A DNA stretch of 43,715 bases from Micromonospora sp. CPCC 205371 (GTDB lineage Bacteria > Actinomycetota > Actinomycetes > Mycobacteriales > Micromonosporaceae), in assembly GCF_026130045.1 (NCBI RefSeq), contig NZ_JAIBNX010000023.1, forward strand, positions 17,271 through 60,985. The letters are read 5' to 3'. The stretch's first letter is position 1; each line of letters starts with the position of its first letter. A program made the translations under genes and the position numbers. Positions 24,272 through 33,026 of this stretch are shown piece after piece. Under the pieces are notes generated by a model. That model saw only the letters and a list, made by a program, of their open reading frames with translations. It was not told the origin of the DNA and ran no database searches.

Positions 24272-25459
24272 TCAGTACCCGGCGGCCCGCGCCGCCGCCA
24301 CATATCCCGCGAGCATCGCCTCGGCCACCCGGTCGACCGCGCTGTCGTCGGGCAGGAAAGCCGGGTGGTGCAGCGGCGGCCCTTGGCCGTCGCTCACCCC
24401 CACGAAGAGCATGAGGGACGGGAAGCGCGCGGCGTAGTACGCGAAATCGTCGGCGCCGCAGGAGCGCAGGGAGTCGACGATCCGGTACCCGGCGGTGCCG
24501 AGCACCTCGGACGCGGCGGCCGCGAGCCCGGGATCGTTGTGCAGCACCGGTTCCCCGTTGGTGATCTCCACGGTGGCGGTGCAGCCGTGCACCTGCGCCA
24601 CCCCGGCCGCCACCGCGCGCAGCCGTTCGTGGAGCGTATGGCGGTGACTCTCCGACATGGACCGGATGATGCCCCGCGCGATCGCGGTACCGGGCGTGGC
24701 GTTGGCGGCCTCCCCGGCGGAGATGGCGCCCACCGTCAGCACCGACGGCACCATCGGGTCGGTGTCGCGGCTGACCAACTGCTGCAAGCTCACCACGCAC
24801 TGCGCCAGGGCCAGTACGGCGTCCCGGTTGAGGTGCGGGTACGCCGCGTGCCCGGCCCGGCCCCGCATCCGCACCGTGAACTCGTCCGCCGCCGCGTTCA
24901 CCGCTCCCGGCGTACAGGCGATCTGGTCGTCGGCGAGCGCGGGCTGGATGTGCGCGCCGACCACCGCGGACACCGCCTCTCGTTCCAGCGCGCCGGATTC
25001 GACGATGTCTTGCGCGCCCGACGGGTACGTCTCCTCCCGTGGCTGGAACACCGCGACCATCGGCGGGGTACCGTCCACTTGGGACACCGCGCGGGTCAGC
25101 GCGACCAGCGCCGCCAGGTGCACGTCGTGCCCGCAGGCGTGCATGGCGCCGTTCGGCGACGCCCACGCCACGCCGGTCTCCTCGGCGATCGGCAGCGCGT
25201 CCAGCTCGGCGCGGACCGCGACCGCCGGTCCCGGCCGGCCGATGCGCACCAGCGCGCCGGTCGTGGCCACCGGCTCCACCGGTCCCGCGATGTGCGACAG
25301 CACCACGTGCAGGGTGGCGAGCTCGTCGCCGGCCACCCGCGGATCGGCGTGCACGCGGCGGCGCAGCTGCCGCGCGACGGACAGTTCGGCGCGGATGGCG
25401 GCCCGCAGGATGGTGTGCAGTGCGGCCAGGTCGGTGTCGGGGCGTGCCTCGATGGACAC
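24272..25459 (-). CDS. M20-family metal-dependent amidohydrolase (M20D type)
   Basis: This 395-residue protein starts at GTG 25459. It resembles IAA-amino-acid hydrolase/hippuricase-like M20D enzymes, which cleave N-acyl amino acids. The metal site is MHACGHDVHLA, the next ligand region is FQPREE (normally QPAEE), and the lid dimerisation domain starts at FTVRMRGRAGHAAYPHLNRD. The C-terminal CGADDFAYYA keeps the family SEDF-type position with changed residues. RRRVHADPRVAGDE replaces the more common HxxPELxxxE. Its position between a glutamine-synthetase-like ligase and a flavin oxidase suggests that it removes the acyl or glutamyl group late in the pathway; this is inferred. Confidence 0.9.
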   Translation of the reverse strand: MSIEARPDTDLAALHTILRAAIRAELSVARQLRRRVHADPRVAGDELATLHVVLSHIAGPVEPVATTGALVRIGRPGPAVAVRAELDALPIAEETGVAWASPNGAMHACGHDVHLAALVALTRAVSQVDGTPPMVAVFQPREETYPSGAQDIVESGALEREAVSAVVGAHIQPALADDQIACTPGAVNAAADEFTVRMRGRAGHAAYPHLNRDAVLALAQCVVSLQQLVSRDTDPMVPSVLTVGAISAGEAANATPGTAIARGIIRSMSESHRHTLHERLRAVAAGVAQVHGCTATVEITNGEPVLHNDPGLAAAASEVLGTAGYRIVDSLRSCGADDFAYYAARFPSLMLFVGVSDGQGPPLHHPAFLPDDSAVDRVAEAMLAGYVAAARAAGY

Positions 25460-25484
25460 CTAGCGCCTCACCCGGAAGGACACT

Positions 25485-26783
25485 TCAGAAGACATCGGCG
25501 TAGCTCCGGCACCGGTCGGCGTCAGCGAGGCCATCGACGGCGGCGTGCTCGGCCCGCTTGACGGCCAGGTACGTGGACAGCAGCAGCGGGTCGAACCAGT
25601 CGGCCGTCACCGGGTCGGACTCCAGCGCCGCGAGGGCCTCGGGTTGGCTCGCCGGCAGCGGCGGCACGCCGGCCAGCTCCGCGTCGGACACCGACCCGGT
25701 GTACACCTTCGCCTCGGGGTACCCGTCGATGATGCCCCGCAGGCCGGCGGCGACCAGCGCCCCGAGCACGAGCCACGGGTTGGCGGTCGCGTCCGCCGCG
25801 CGGTACTCGATGTTGAACTGCCGTGCGGGGTCGGCGCCGGCGAACTCCACCGTGGGGCCGATGCGCAGCAGCGCCTCGCGGTTGCGCTCGGCGAGGAACG
25901 CGCCGCCGGCGCTCCACCGGTGCGGGCGCAGGCGCAGGAAGGAGACCGCGCTCGCGGCCGTGACGGCCGCCAGTGCTGCGGCGTGCTTGGGCACGCCGGC
26001 GCAGAACCGCGCGCCGACCGCGGAGAGGCGCCCGGGCCGGGCGGGGTCATAGGGGACCGGCCGGTCCTGCTCGTCGCGCAGCGACAGATGCACGTGTACG
26101 CCGTTGCCTGTCGCGTCGGGCCCGGTGAGCGGCGCGAAGCTGGCGCTCAGCCCGCGGCGGCGGGCCAGGTCGCGAACCAGTTCCCGCAGCAGCACGGCCC
26201 GGTCCGCGGCGACCAGGCCGTCCGCGGGTCGCAGCGTCACCTCGTACTGCGCGTCGCCGTACTCGGCGAGCCAGTTCTCCGGCTCCAGCCCGGCTCGTTC
26301 GAGCAGGTCGACCAGGTCGCTGCCGAAGGGCTCGGCGGCCCGCAGCCGCTCGAACGTCATCGCGCCGTACGGCAGCGTCCCCGCCGGCCCGGTGCCCGCG
26401 AGGGTGAACTCGTGCTCGAAGGAGGCCAGCACCTTCAGGCCGGTCTCGCGCCGCAGCCGGTCCAGCGTCCGCGCCAGCGTCGCGCGCGGGCAGACGGCCC
26501 ACGGCTCGCCGCCGGTGGTGGTCTGATCGGCGAGGTACAGCACGACGCCGGGCGGCTCGGATATCTCGACCGCGGTGGCCGGATCGGGCATCAGCCGCAG
26601 GTCACCGACCGAGCCGAACGCGTTGGGCTCCGCGATCGGGCCGAAGCAGGTCAGCGCCGCGTTGGCCGGTACCCAGCCGACGCCGCGGTCGAGGGCGGCC
26701 TGGTGCCGGCTGTAGGGCACGGCCCGCCCTCGATACCGGCCGGACAGGTCACACGTGCCAACGAAGGTGGTGCGGGCGCTCAT
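25485..26783 (-). CDS. Glutamine synthetase-like gamma-glutamyl amide ligase
   Basis: The product has 432 residues with the glutamine synthetase catalytic fold. Marks are FEHEFTL (metal glutamates), GDAQYEVTLRPADGL, GNGVHVHLSL (histidine near ATP), FLRLRPHRWSAGGAFLAERNREALLRI in the loop that normally reads YKRLxPGxxAP, and FNIEYRAADATANPWLVLGA. The N-terminal domain is short and divergent, and the adenylylation region of GlnA is absent. This fits PuuA/GMAS-like relatives that join glutamate to an amine. It starts at ATG 26783 and is the first gene of the leftward cluster, so the reaction may be the entry step. Confidence 0.88.
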   Translation of the reverse strand: MSARTTFVGTCDLSGRYRGRAVPYSRHQAALDRGVGWVPANAALTCFGPIAEPNAFGSVGDLRLMPDPATAVEISEPPGVVLYLADQTTTGGEPWAVCPRATLARTLDRLRRETGLKVLASFEHEFTLAGTGPAGTLPYGAMTFERLRAAEPFGSDLVDLLERAGLEPENWLAEYGDAQYEVTLRPADGLVAADRAVLLRELVRDLARRRGLSASFAPLTGPDATGNGVHVHLSLRDEQDRPVPYDPARPGRLSAVGARFCAGVPKHAAALAAVTAASAVSFLRLRPHRWSAGGAFLAERNREALLRIGPTVEFAGADPARQFNIEYRAADATANPWLVLGALVAAGLRGIIDGYPEAKVYTGSVSDAELAGVPPLPASQPEALAALESDPVTADWFDPLLLSTYLAVKRAEHAAVDGLADADRCRSYADVF

Positions 26784-26938
26784 CGGCGCGCCACGACTTG
26801 AAGCATTCTCGTCACATCTCCCACTTCAACGGGAATCTGAAACTATCATTTCTTCCGCCGCGCACCCAAGCCTTCCCGTGTCCCTTGATCGCCGCTGCCA
26901 GAATCGACGCCGTCCTGGGCCACCGCGACGGGAGCACG
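26784..26938. promoter_or_regulatory. Divergent intergenic region between the GS-like and NADAR genes
   Basis: These 155 bases are noticeably AT-richer around 26835-26860. Reading leftward, GATAGT lies within the AAGAAATGATAGTTTC stretch with TTGGGT 16 bases upstream, a weak promoter candidate for the glutamine-synthetase-like gene. For the rightward pair only the ribosome binding site CGGGAG ahead of 26939 is clear. The rightward frame is open from 26798, but the added residues are not family-like. Confidence 0.35.
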
Positions 26939-27487
26939 ATGACACCGCAACAGCGCCTTGACGACCTGCGCGCCGCCGAGATGGCCGGGCGGCCGCTCAA
27001 GCTCATGCCGTTCTGGGGACACAAGCCCACTCCCAGCGGCGCGATCGGCGCCGGCTGCCTGAGCCAGTGGTGGCCGGCGGCGTTCACGGTCGACGGGGTG
27101 ACATACCCGACCGCGGAACACTGGATGATGGCCGGCAAGGCCCGCTTGTTCGCCGACGACGACGGGCTTGCCGCCGTGCTCGCGGCCAAGAGCCCCGGCG
27201 CCGCCAAGGCCGCCGGGCGCAAGGTCCGCGGTTTCGACGAGCAGCGCTGGGGCGACGCGCGCTACGACCTGGTCGTGGCGGGCAACCTGGCCAAGTTCGG
27301 CCAGCATCCCGACCTGCGCGATTTCCTCATCAAGACCGGCGATCGCGTACTGGTGGAGGCCAGCCCATACGACCGGATCTGGGGGATCGGGATGGCGCCC
27401 AGCAATCCCGACGTGCACCGCCCATCCGCGTGGCGCGGGCTGAACCTGCTCGGCTTCGCGCTCATGGACGTGCGGGAGCGGCTGTGA
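26939..27487 (+). CDS. NADAR-family protein (YbiA-like, DUF1768)
   Basis: The product has 182 residues from ATG 26939, with GGGAG five to nine bases upstream. The NADAR fold is clear: MPFWGH, then GCLSQWWPAAFTVDGVTYPTAEHWMM in two parts (LSQWWPAAFTVDG, YPTAEHWMMAGKARLF), then AAVLAAKSPGAAKAAGRKV, WGDARYDLVVAGNLAKF and the terminal DRIWGIGMAP. NADAR proteins act on ADP-ribose linkages: YbiA relatives act on riboflavin intermediates, and others remove ADP-ribose from guanine in DNA. The stop overlaps the next gene by GTGA, pairing it with a PARG-type hydrolase. No ADP-ribosyltransferase is nearby. Confidence 0.93.
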   Translation: MTPQQRLDDLRAAEMAGRPLKLMPFWGHKPTPSGAIGAGCLSQWWPAAFTVDGVTYPTAEHWMMAGKARLFADDDGLAAVLAAKSPGAAKAAGRKVRGFDEQRWGDARYDLVVAGNLAKFGQHPDLRDFLIKTGDRVLVEASPYDRIWGIGMAPSNPDVHRPSAWRGLNLLGFALMDVRERL

Positions 27488-28320
27488 ACAGCGCGCCCAC
27501 AAGGCAGCGGCTGCGGGCTCTCGCCGCCGAGACCATGGCGATCCTTCACGAGGGCGGCTACCGGGCACCGGGCGGTGCCTGGGTCGACCTCCGGTACGCC
27601 GTCCACCAGGCCACCGCGGACACCCGCCTGTACCAGCCGGACGAGCCGCTGACCACGGCTGGCGTATCCCGGCGGACACCACGCGTCGAGGTCACCAACG
27701 AATCCACCCTCGCGGCCGCCCGGCGGCTCGGCCCGGACACCGCCGCGCTGGTCTTCGCCTCCGCCCGCAACCCCGGCGGCGGCTTCCGCAACGGCGCTCG
27801 CGCACAGGAGGAGGACATCGCCCGATCTTCGGCCCTGTATGTCTGCCTCGAAACCGTGTCCTACTTCTACCAGCACCATCGCAGCGATCCCGACCTGCGC
27901 TACAGCGACCGGGTCATCTACTCGCCCGGCGTGCCCGTGTTCCGCGACGACCAGGGCGCCCTGCTCGATGAGCCGTATCGCGCGGCGCTGATCACCGCCG
28001 CCGCGCCCAACCTGCGGGCCGTCGCGCAGAACCGGCCCGAGCTGGCCGGCACCGTTCCCGACGTGATCCGGCACCGTGCCGCCCGGGTGCTCGAGGTGGC
28101 CGCCGCGCACGGACACCGCCGCCTCGTCCTCGGGGCGTGGGGCTGCGGAGTCTTCGGCAACGATCCGGTGGTGGTGGCGCGGGCCTTCGGCGACGCCCTG
28201 CGTCGCGTCGCACCCTTCGACCACGTCGTGTTCGCGGTCCTGGACCGCGCCCCCGGAACCCCCACCCACGAAGCGTTCGCCAGGACGGTCGGCACCACAC
28301 TTGGGGGCCCAGAAGCCTGA
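27484..28320 (+). CDS. Bacterial-type poly(ADP-ribose) glycohydrolase (TIGR02452/DUF2263)
   Basis: This 278-residue macrodomain protein starts at GTG 27484 within the GTGA overlap. The PARG signature is intact: NPGGGFRNGARAQEEDIAR, with the glycine loop at 98-100 and the catalytic glutamates in Gln108-Glu109-Glu110. Other marks are the N-terminal helix RALAAETMAILHEGGY, the VIYSPGVPVFRD strand and LVLGAWGCGVFGNDP. Such enzymes release ADP-ribose from poly- or mono-ADP-ribosylated targets. Coupling to a NADAR gene suggests a two-enzyme module reversing ADP-ribosylation or processing ADP-ribose compounds. It is followed by a hairpin with a T tract. Confidence 0.93.
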   Translation: MNSAPTRQRLRALAAETMAILHEGGYRAPGGAWVDLRYAVHQATADTRLYQPDEPLTTAGVSRRTPRVEVTNESTLAAARRLGPDTAALVFASARNPGGGFRNGARAQEEDIARSSALYVCLETVSYFYQHHRSDPDLRYSDRVIYSPGVPVFRDDQGALLDEPYRAALITAAAPNLRAVAQNRPELAGTVPDVIRHRAARVLEVAAAHGHRRLVLGAWGCGVFGNDPVVVARAFGDALRRVAPFDHVVFAVLDRAPGTPTHEAFARTVGTTLGGPEA

Positions 28321-28369
28321 GGGCAGCCTATGTGGGCGTACCTCAGCGCGGAAGCTCAGATAGACGACC

Positions 28370-28393
28370 GTTGCATCATGGTGCAACCTTTTT
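28370..28393 (+). terminator. Palindrome followed by a T tract, terminator or operator
   Basis: GTTGCATCATGGTGCAAC is a near-perfect 18-base palindrome (one mismatch pair) followed by C and TTTTT. As RNA it forms a 6-bp stem with a 6-base loop, 50 bases after the PARG stop, so a Rho-independent terminator is plausible. The symmetry through the centre also suits a dimeric repressor site upstream of the LamG gene. Confidence 0.5.
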
Positions 28394-28424
28394 GGGACAT
28401 TCAACGCACTGCGCAGTTCGTGGA

Positions 28425-28454
28425 TTGTGGCGCCCAGAAATCGGCGGCTATACC
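28425..28454 (+). promoter_or_regulatory. Candidate promoter for the LamG-Rhs pair
   Basis: TTGTGG (28425-28430) and TATACC (28449-28454) are separated by 18 bases, between the upstream hairpin and the GAAAGGGG binding site of the GTG start at 28491. The match is partial. Confidence 0.33.
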
Positions 28455-28490
28455 TTGCCCGCCGTTCCTGCACCTCGGAAAGGGGCCCAC

Positions 28491-31400
28491 GTGTCCGGTC
28501 CGCGATCCCTGCTGTCGACCCTGCTCTGCGCGACTCTCGCCGGTGGCTTCCTCGTCGCCTCACCGGCTTCCGCGCGAGCCCCGGAGCTCCTCGCCGAATG
28601 CACCGTTCCCGAAGGCGGTCTGGTCGCCGACACCGAGGAAGCGGCGCTGGCGCTGGCCGCGGAGTGCGGCGTGGAGGTGCGGATAGCCGCATACCAGGAC
28701 TACGCGGTGCGGTGGTTCGCCGAGCCCGATGGCCGGGTGCGTACCGAGTCGTACGCGGCGGCGCAGTGGGCGCTGGACGAGTCGGGGAAGTGGGTGGACG
28801 CCGACGCGACCCTCGTGCCGACCGGCGACGGCGCGTTCCGTGGCACGGCGACGGTCTCGAAGCTGCGGATCGCCGGTGGCGACGGCGCCTTCGTGACCGC
28901 GACCGCTCCGACCGGCCAGCAGGTGAGCCTGGACTGGCCGGGCACGGTGCCGGCGCCGCGTATCGGCGGGGGCACCGCCGTGGTCGCCGGCGTGGTGCGC
29001 GATGTGGTCCCGGAGGGGTACGCCAACGTCGACGGGTTCTCGTACGCGCTGGTGGTGCGCACCGCCAAGGCGGCCGCCGATCCGGCGCTGAAGCGGATCG
29101 AGCTCGGCTTCCAGGCGACCGGCCTCGCTATCGCCGCCGACACGAACTCCGACACCGCCGAGCTGACCGCCGCAGGTGGCGAGCTGGTGTACGCGGTCGA
29201 GACGCCGTGGATGTGGGACTCGTCGGCGCCGGCGAACGCGCCCACGATCGCCAAGAACGGCGAAATTGGCGCCGCCACCGAGACCGCGCTGGCCGCCCCG
29301 ATGGACCTCGAGGTGGACGCGGACTCCCTGGTGGTGTTGCCGGATGCCGAGCTGCTGAGCAATCCCGACGTGACCTATCCGCTGTACATCGACCCGAAGT
29401 TCACCGGGAAGATCAGCCAGTGGGCCAACCTCCACTATGGAACGAACGGCCAGTACGTCAACCAAACCACCTGGTCTGGCGACTCGTATCTGCGGGTCGG
29501 CTTCCAGGGCTGGCAGAACGACAACGCCAAGGGCCTGTGGCGGTCGGCGATCCAGTTCAACGGCCTGGACAGCCTGGACAACCGCGTGGTCGCCGATGCG
29601 CAGATATGGATCACGCAGGATCACACCGGCGGCTGCGGCTCCAACTACAAGGTGCGGCTGGGCGCGATGGACTACTTCAAACGCTCCACCGCCACGTTCG
29701 CCAACACCTACCCGGACAAGTACATCGGTCTGGTGGCGACGGCCACAGTGCCGACCTCCAATGAGGACCGCTGCGGCGACGAGGGCGACCAGCGGTTCAA
29801 ATGGCAGGACTCGCACCTGACCAACCGGTTGAAGTACATCGTCGATCGCGGGTGGAACACGGCCTCGTTCACCATCTTCTCCGACAACGAGGGCAACAAG
29901 TACCAGTGGCGGAAGCTGTTCCCGAGCAGCGGAAGGCTCATCATCTGGCACACCGCCAACAAGCCGGTGAAGCTCGACACCAACGGCTCGGGCTGCTCGA
30001 CGTCCGCGCCCGGGTACAAGATGAATGTCTTGACGCCGACGCTGAAGGCCACCGCTCCGTCCAACCTGGCCTCGACCGCGGAGCTGCGGTTCGAGCTGAC
30101 CAAGGCCAACTCCAGCACGGTGCTCAAGCACATCGCCGTGCCAGTGACGTCGGGGGCGACCAAGACGGTCACGGTGCCGTCCGGCGTTCTGGCCGAGGGC
30201 ATCGGGTACCGGTGGCGGGCCCGCGTCTGGGACAGCGACGGCGACAGCGCCCGCAACGGGCCGTTCTCTGCCTTCTGCTACTTCCGCACCAACGCGGCGC
30301 CGCGGGTACCGGACGCGCTGTCCACCGAGAAGCTCGGCTGCGGCACGCAGACCGCCCCCACGCTGGTCACCACGCCCACCCCGATGCTGACCGCGACCCC
30401 GCGCGACCCTGACGGCGGCGCGGTGCGCCTGCGCTACGAGCTGTACCCTGCGACCGGCGCCATCCTGCGCCAGAAGACCCTGGACAGCCAGGCCGGCACG
30501 GCCGTGCCGAGCAGGGTCGACAAGGAGCTCGCGCTCGCTGAGGGCCTGTACCGGTGGCGCGCGCAGACGCTCGACGAGTTCATGTCCGGCCCCTGGACGG
30601 CCTACTGCTGGTTCCAGATCGACACCACGCCTCCGGAACCGGCCGACGTGGCGCAGGTGACGGTCGATCCGAAGGCTGGGGACCTGGTGTACTTCAACCT
30701 CGTCGGCGGCACAGACGTCGCCAAGTTCAAGTACATCCTCGCCCCCGAGGTCACCGGCGGCACCGGCTCGGGTGCCTCGGTGAAGGTGTGCACCAACTAC
30801 TCCTGCCACCTGACGAAGACCGCGACCGGCGGCCGCGCGACGATCAACGTGGACCCGTCGGACACGACGATCGACCACGTCCTGCAGGTCTGGGCGATCG
30901 ACGCCGCCGGCAACGAGTCGTCGCGCACCGACACCTGGTTCACCACCGGCACCACGAACCCGGTCGAGCCCGTCGCGGCGTGGCGGTTCGACGGCGACAC
31001 CGATGGCGACGCCGGTGCGGCGAAGGTGAGCGTGGCGGCTGGACCGCGCTATGTCGCCGACCGGAAGGGACGCGCCGGCTCGGCGCTGGAGCTGATCGGC
31101 ACCGGTACCAGCTGCGCCGTCGCCGACGGCCCGGTGGTGGACGTCGCCCAGTCCTTCACCCTGGCCGCCTGGGTGCGCGTCGACAGCTACACCACCGGGG
31201 TGCCGCAGGTCGTGTTCAACCTGGCGGGCTCAAACGGCAGCAACCTCAAGCTGGTGCTCAACGCCACCGGCGACCGCTGGTACTTCTCCCGGCACTCGCA
31301 GGGAACCGGCACCGCGGGCTACTGGAACCACGCGTCCGCACCGGTTCCCGGCACCGCCGCCGGCGGATGGGTGCACCTGACGTCCACGTACGACGCGCCG

Positions 31401-32969
31401 GCCGAGCGGCTGCGCCTCTATATCGACGGCGTGCTGAGCGCGTCCACTCCGATCACGTTCGACCCGCAGAGCAGCACCCGTGGCCTGGCTATCGGTTGCG
31501 GCTACGCCAACGCCCCGTTCGACACCATCGACGGCGCCATCGACGAGGTACTGGCCGTCCAGCAGGTGCTGACCGGCGGGCAGGTTGCGGCCCTCGCCCA
31601 GACCGGCGCCGGGCTTCCCGCCAGCGGGCGGACCTGGTGGCCACTGCGCAAGGCGTACCCGGGGGAGCAGTCCGGACACGGCGGGGCGCTGTCCGGTATG
31701 GACACCGCTGCCTGGGTGGCCGACCAGCACGGGCGCGCCGACAGCGCGCTGGCCTTCGACGGCCGCACCTGTCCGACCGCGCAGTCGATTCCGGTGCGCA
31801 CCGACGGCTCATTCACGGTCTCGGCGTGGGTGTTGCTCGACCCTAGCCACACCGGCGAGCACTCGCGGGTGTTCAGCCTGCACGGCAGCCAGTACTTCGC
31901 GGCGATGCTGAAGTACATCTCGGCCACCGGTAAGTGGGACTTCGTGGTGACCAACGCGAACGACCCCACCGCCACCTGGGGAGGGGTCAGCAGCGCCAAG
32001 CCGGCAGCCGGTACGTGGACGCACGTGGCAGTCACAGTGGACGCCGACAGCCGGCACATCGCGCTGTACCTTGACGGCGCGCTGTCGGCGGAGCGAACCA
32101 TCAGCTTCACACCGTGGCGAGCCAGCGAACTGGTGGTCGGCTGCGACGGTACGTCCGACGGGGCCCGCTCCTCGCAGTGGAAGGGCGCGATCTCCGACTT
32201 CCGGGTGTGGCGCGGCGTGGCGTCTCCGGACATCGTCCAGGGCCTGCGTACCCAGCAGTTGGCGTACTGGGAACTCGACGCGACGTCCGGCGGTACCGAC
32301 GGCTGGGGCGACCGGGATCTGGCCTTCACCGGCAGCCACCAGTGGGTCGAGGACCGGTACAACTGGTGCCACGCGGCCTACGGCGTCGGCTTCACGGGCA
32401 CCGGCTACGCGAGCACGGCGGCACCGGTGGTGACCACCGACCAGTCGTTCACCGTCGCTGCCTGGACCAAGCTGGACGACCTCGACGACTACCGCACCAT
32501 CGCGTCACAGACCGGGACCGTCCGAAGCGCCTTCAACCTCAACTACAGCCCGGCGTCCGACGGTGAAGGCGGCAGGTTCCAGTTGTCGATGCCGCAAAAG
32601 GACACCGCGAGCGGCAACGGCTGGGTACGCGCCGTCTCCAAGCAGGCGCCCGAGCCGGGCCGCTGGTACCACGTGGCGGCGGTCGTCGACTTCGGCACCG
32701 GCACGATGCGGCTGTATGTCGACGGTGTGCCGCAGGACGAGGAACGGCTCGTCGACTCGCCGTGGCAGGCCGGCGGCGCCTTCGTCCTCGGCGCAGCGTG
32801 GCTGGAAGGCCAGCCGGTCAACCAGATGCGGGGCGTCATCGACCAGGTACGGGTGTGGTCCGGCGCGGTCGATCGCCTGATCATCGGCGACCTGGCCCGC
32901 CGCCCACCGGGCCAGCCGAGCCCAGGCAGCGGTGCCTGCGACGACGACGAAGGCGAGTCGCCGCTGTAG
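28491..32969 (+). CDS. Secreted DNRLRE and triple LamG-domain protein
   Basis: This very large exported protein has 1492 residues. GTG 28491 follows GAAAGGGG and opens a Sec signal peptide (LLSTLLCATLAGGFLVA, cleavage near ASA-RA). After an N-terminal beta-rich region comes a DNRLRE-like domain (about 306-490; SYLRVGFQGWQ to GRLIIWHTAN). Two fibronectin-like units with paired cysteines follow (about 500-715), then three LamG/concanavalin-like domains at about 826-1036, 1047-1255 and 1257-1470, each with the SFTVAAWVRLD-type strand and a YIDGVLSA-type hairpin. There is no membrane or wall anchor. It lies 57 bases ahead of the Rhs gene with a similar binding site, a pairing often seen in actinobacteria; it may be a surface adhesin or delivery partner. 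The function is not known. Confidence 0.88.
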   Translation: MSGPRSLLSTLLCATLAGGFLVASPASARAPELLAECTVPEGGLVADTEEAALALAAECGVEVRIAAYQDYAVRWFAEPDGRVRTESYAAAQWALDESGKWVDADATLVPTGDGAFRGTATVSKLRIAGGDGAFVTATAPTGQQVSLDWPGTVPAPRIGGGTAVVAGVVRDVVPEGYANVDGFSYALVVRTAKAAADPALKRIELGFQATGLAIAADTNSDTAELTAAGGELVYAVETPWMWDSSAPANAPTIAKNGEIGAATETALAAPMDLEVDADSLVVLPDAELLSNPDVTYPLYIDPKFTGKISQWANLHYGTNGQYVNQTTWSGDSYLRVGFQGWQNDNAKGLWRSAIQFNGLDSLDNRVVADAQIWITQDHTGGCGSNYKVRLGAMDYFKRSTATFANTYPDKYIGLVATATVPTSNEDRCGDEGDQRFKWQDSHLTNRLKYIVDRGWNTASFTIFSDNEGNKYQWRKLFPSSGRLIIWHTANKPVKLDTNGSGCSTSAPGYKMNVLTPTLKATAPSNLASTAELRFELTKANSSTVLKHIAVPVTSGATKTVTVPSGVLAEGIGYRWRARVWDSDGDSARNGPFSAFCYFRTNAAPRVPDALSTEKLGCGTQTAPTLVTTPTPMLTATPRDPDGGAVRLRYELYPATGAILRQKTLDSQAGTAVPSRVDKELALAEGLYRWRAQTLDEFMSGPWTAYCWFQIDTTPPEPADVAQVTVDPKAGDLVYFNLVGGTDVAKFKYILAPEVTGGTGSGASVKVCTNYSCHLTKTATGGRATINVDPSDTTIDHVLQVWAIDAAGNESSRTDTWFTTGTTNPVEPVAAWRFDGDTDGDAGAAKVSVAAGPRYVADRKGRAGSALELIGTGTSCAVADGPVVDVAQSFTLAAWVRVDSYTTGVPQVVFNLAGSNGSNLKLVLNATGDRWYFSRHSQGTGTAGYWNHASAPVPGTAAGGWVHLTSTYDAPAERLRLYIDGVLSASTPITFDPQSSTRGLAIGCGYANAPFDTIDGAIDEVLAVQQVLTGGQVAALAQTGAGLPASGRTWWPLRKAYPGEQSGHGGALSGMDTAAWVADQHGRADSALAFDGRTCPTAQSIPVRTDGSFTVSAWVLLDPSHTGEHSRVFSLHGSQYFAAMLKYISATGKWDFVVTNANDPTATWGGVSSAKPAAGTWTHVAVTVDADSRHIALYLDGALSAERTISFTPWRASELVVGCDGTSDGARSSQWKGAISDFRVWRGVASPDIVQGLRTQQLAYWELDATSGGTDGWGDRDLAFTGSHQWVEDRYNWCHAAYGVGFTGTGYASTAAPVVTTDQSFTVAAWTKLDDLDDYRTIASQTGTVRSAFNLNYSPASDGEGGRFQLSMPQKDTASGNGWVRAVSKQAPEPGRWYHVAAVVDFGTGTMRLYVDGVPQDEERLVDSPWQAGGAFVLGAAWLEGQPVNQMRGVIDQVRVWSGAVDRLIIGDLARRPPGQPSPGSGACDDDEGESPL

Positions 32970-33026
32970 TCCACAGCGCATCCCGAAGCCAACGCCCTCT
33001 TCCGCCCGCAGCGAAAGGCCCTCACG

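Noticed and set aside
28560-30878. 772-codon open frame opposite the LamG gene
   Set aside because: Its composition is that of an antisense shadow, and the opposite strand carries a signal peptide and several known domains.
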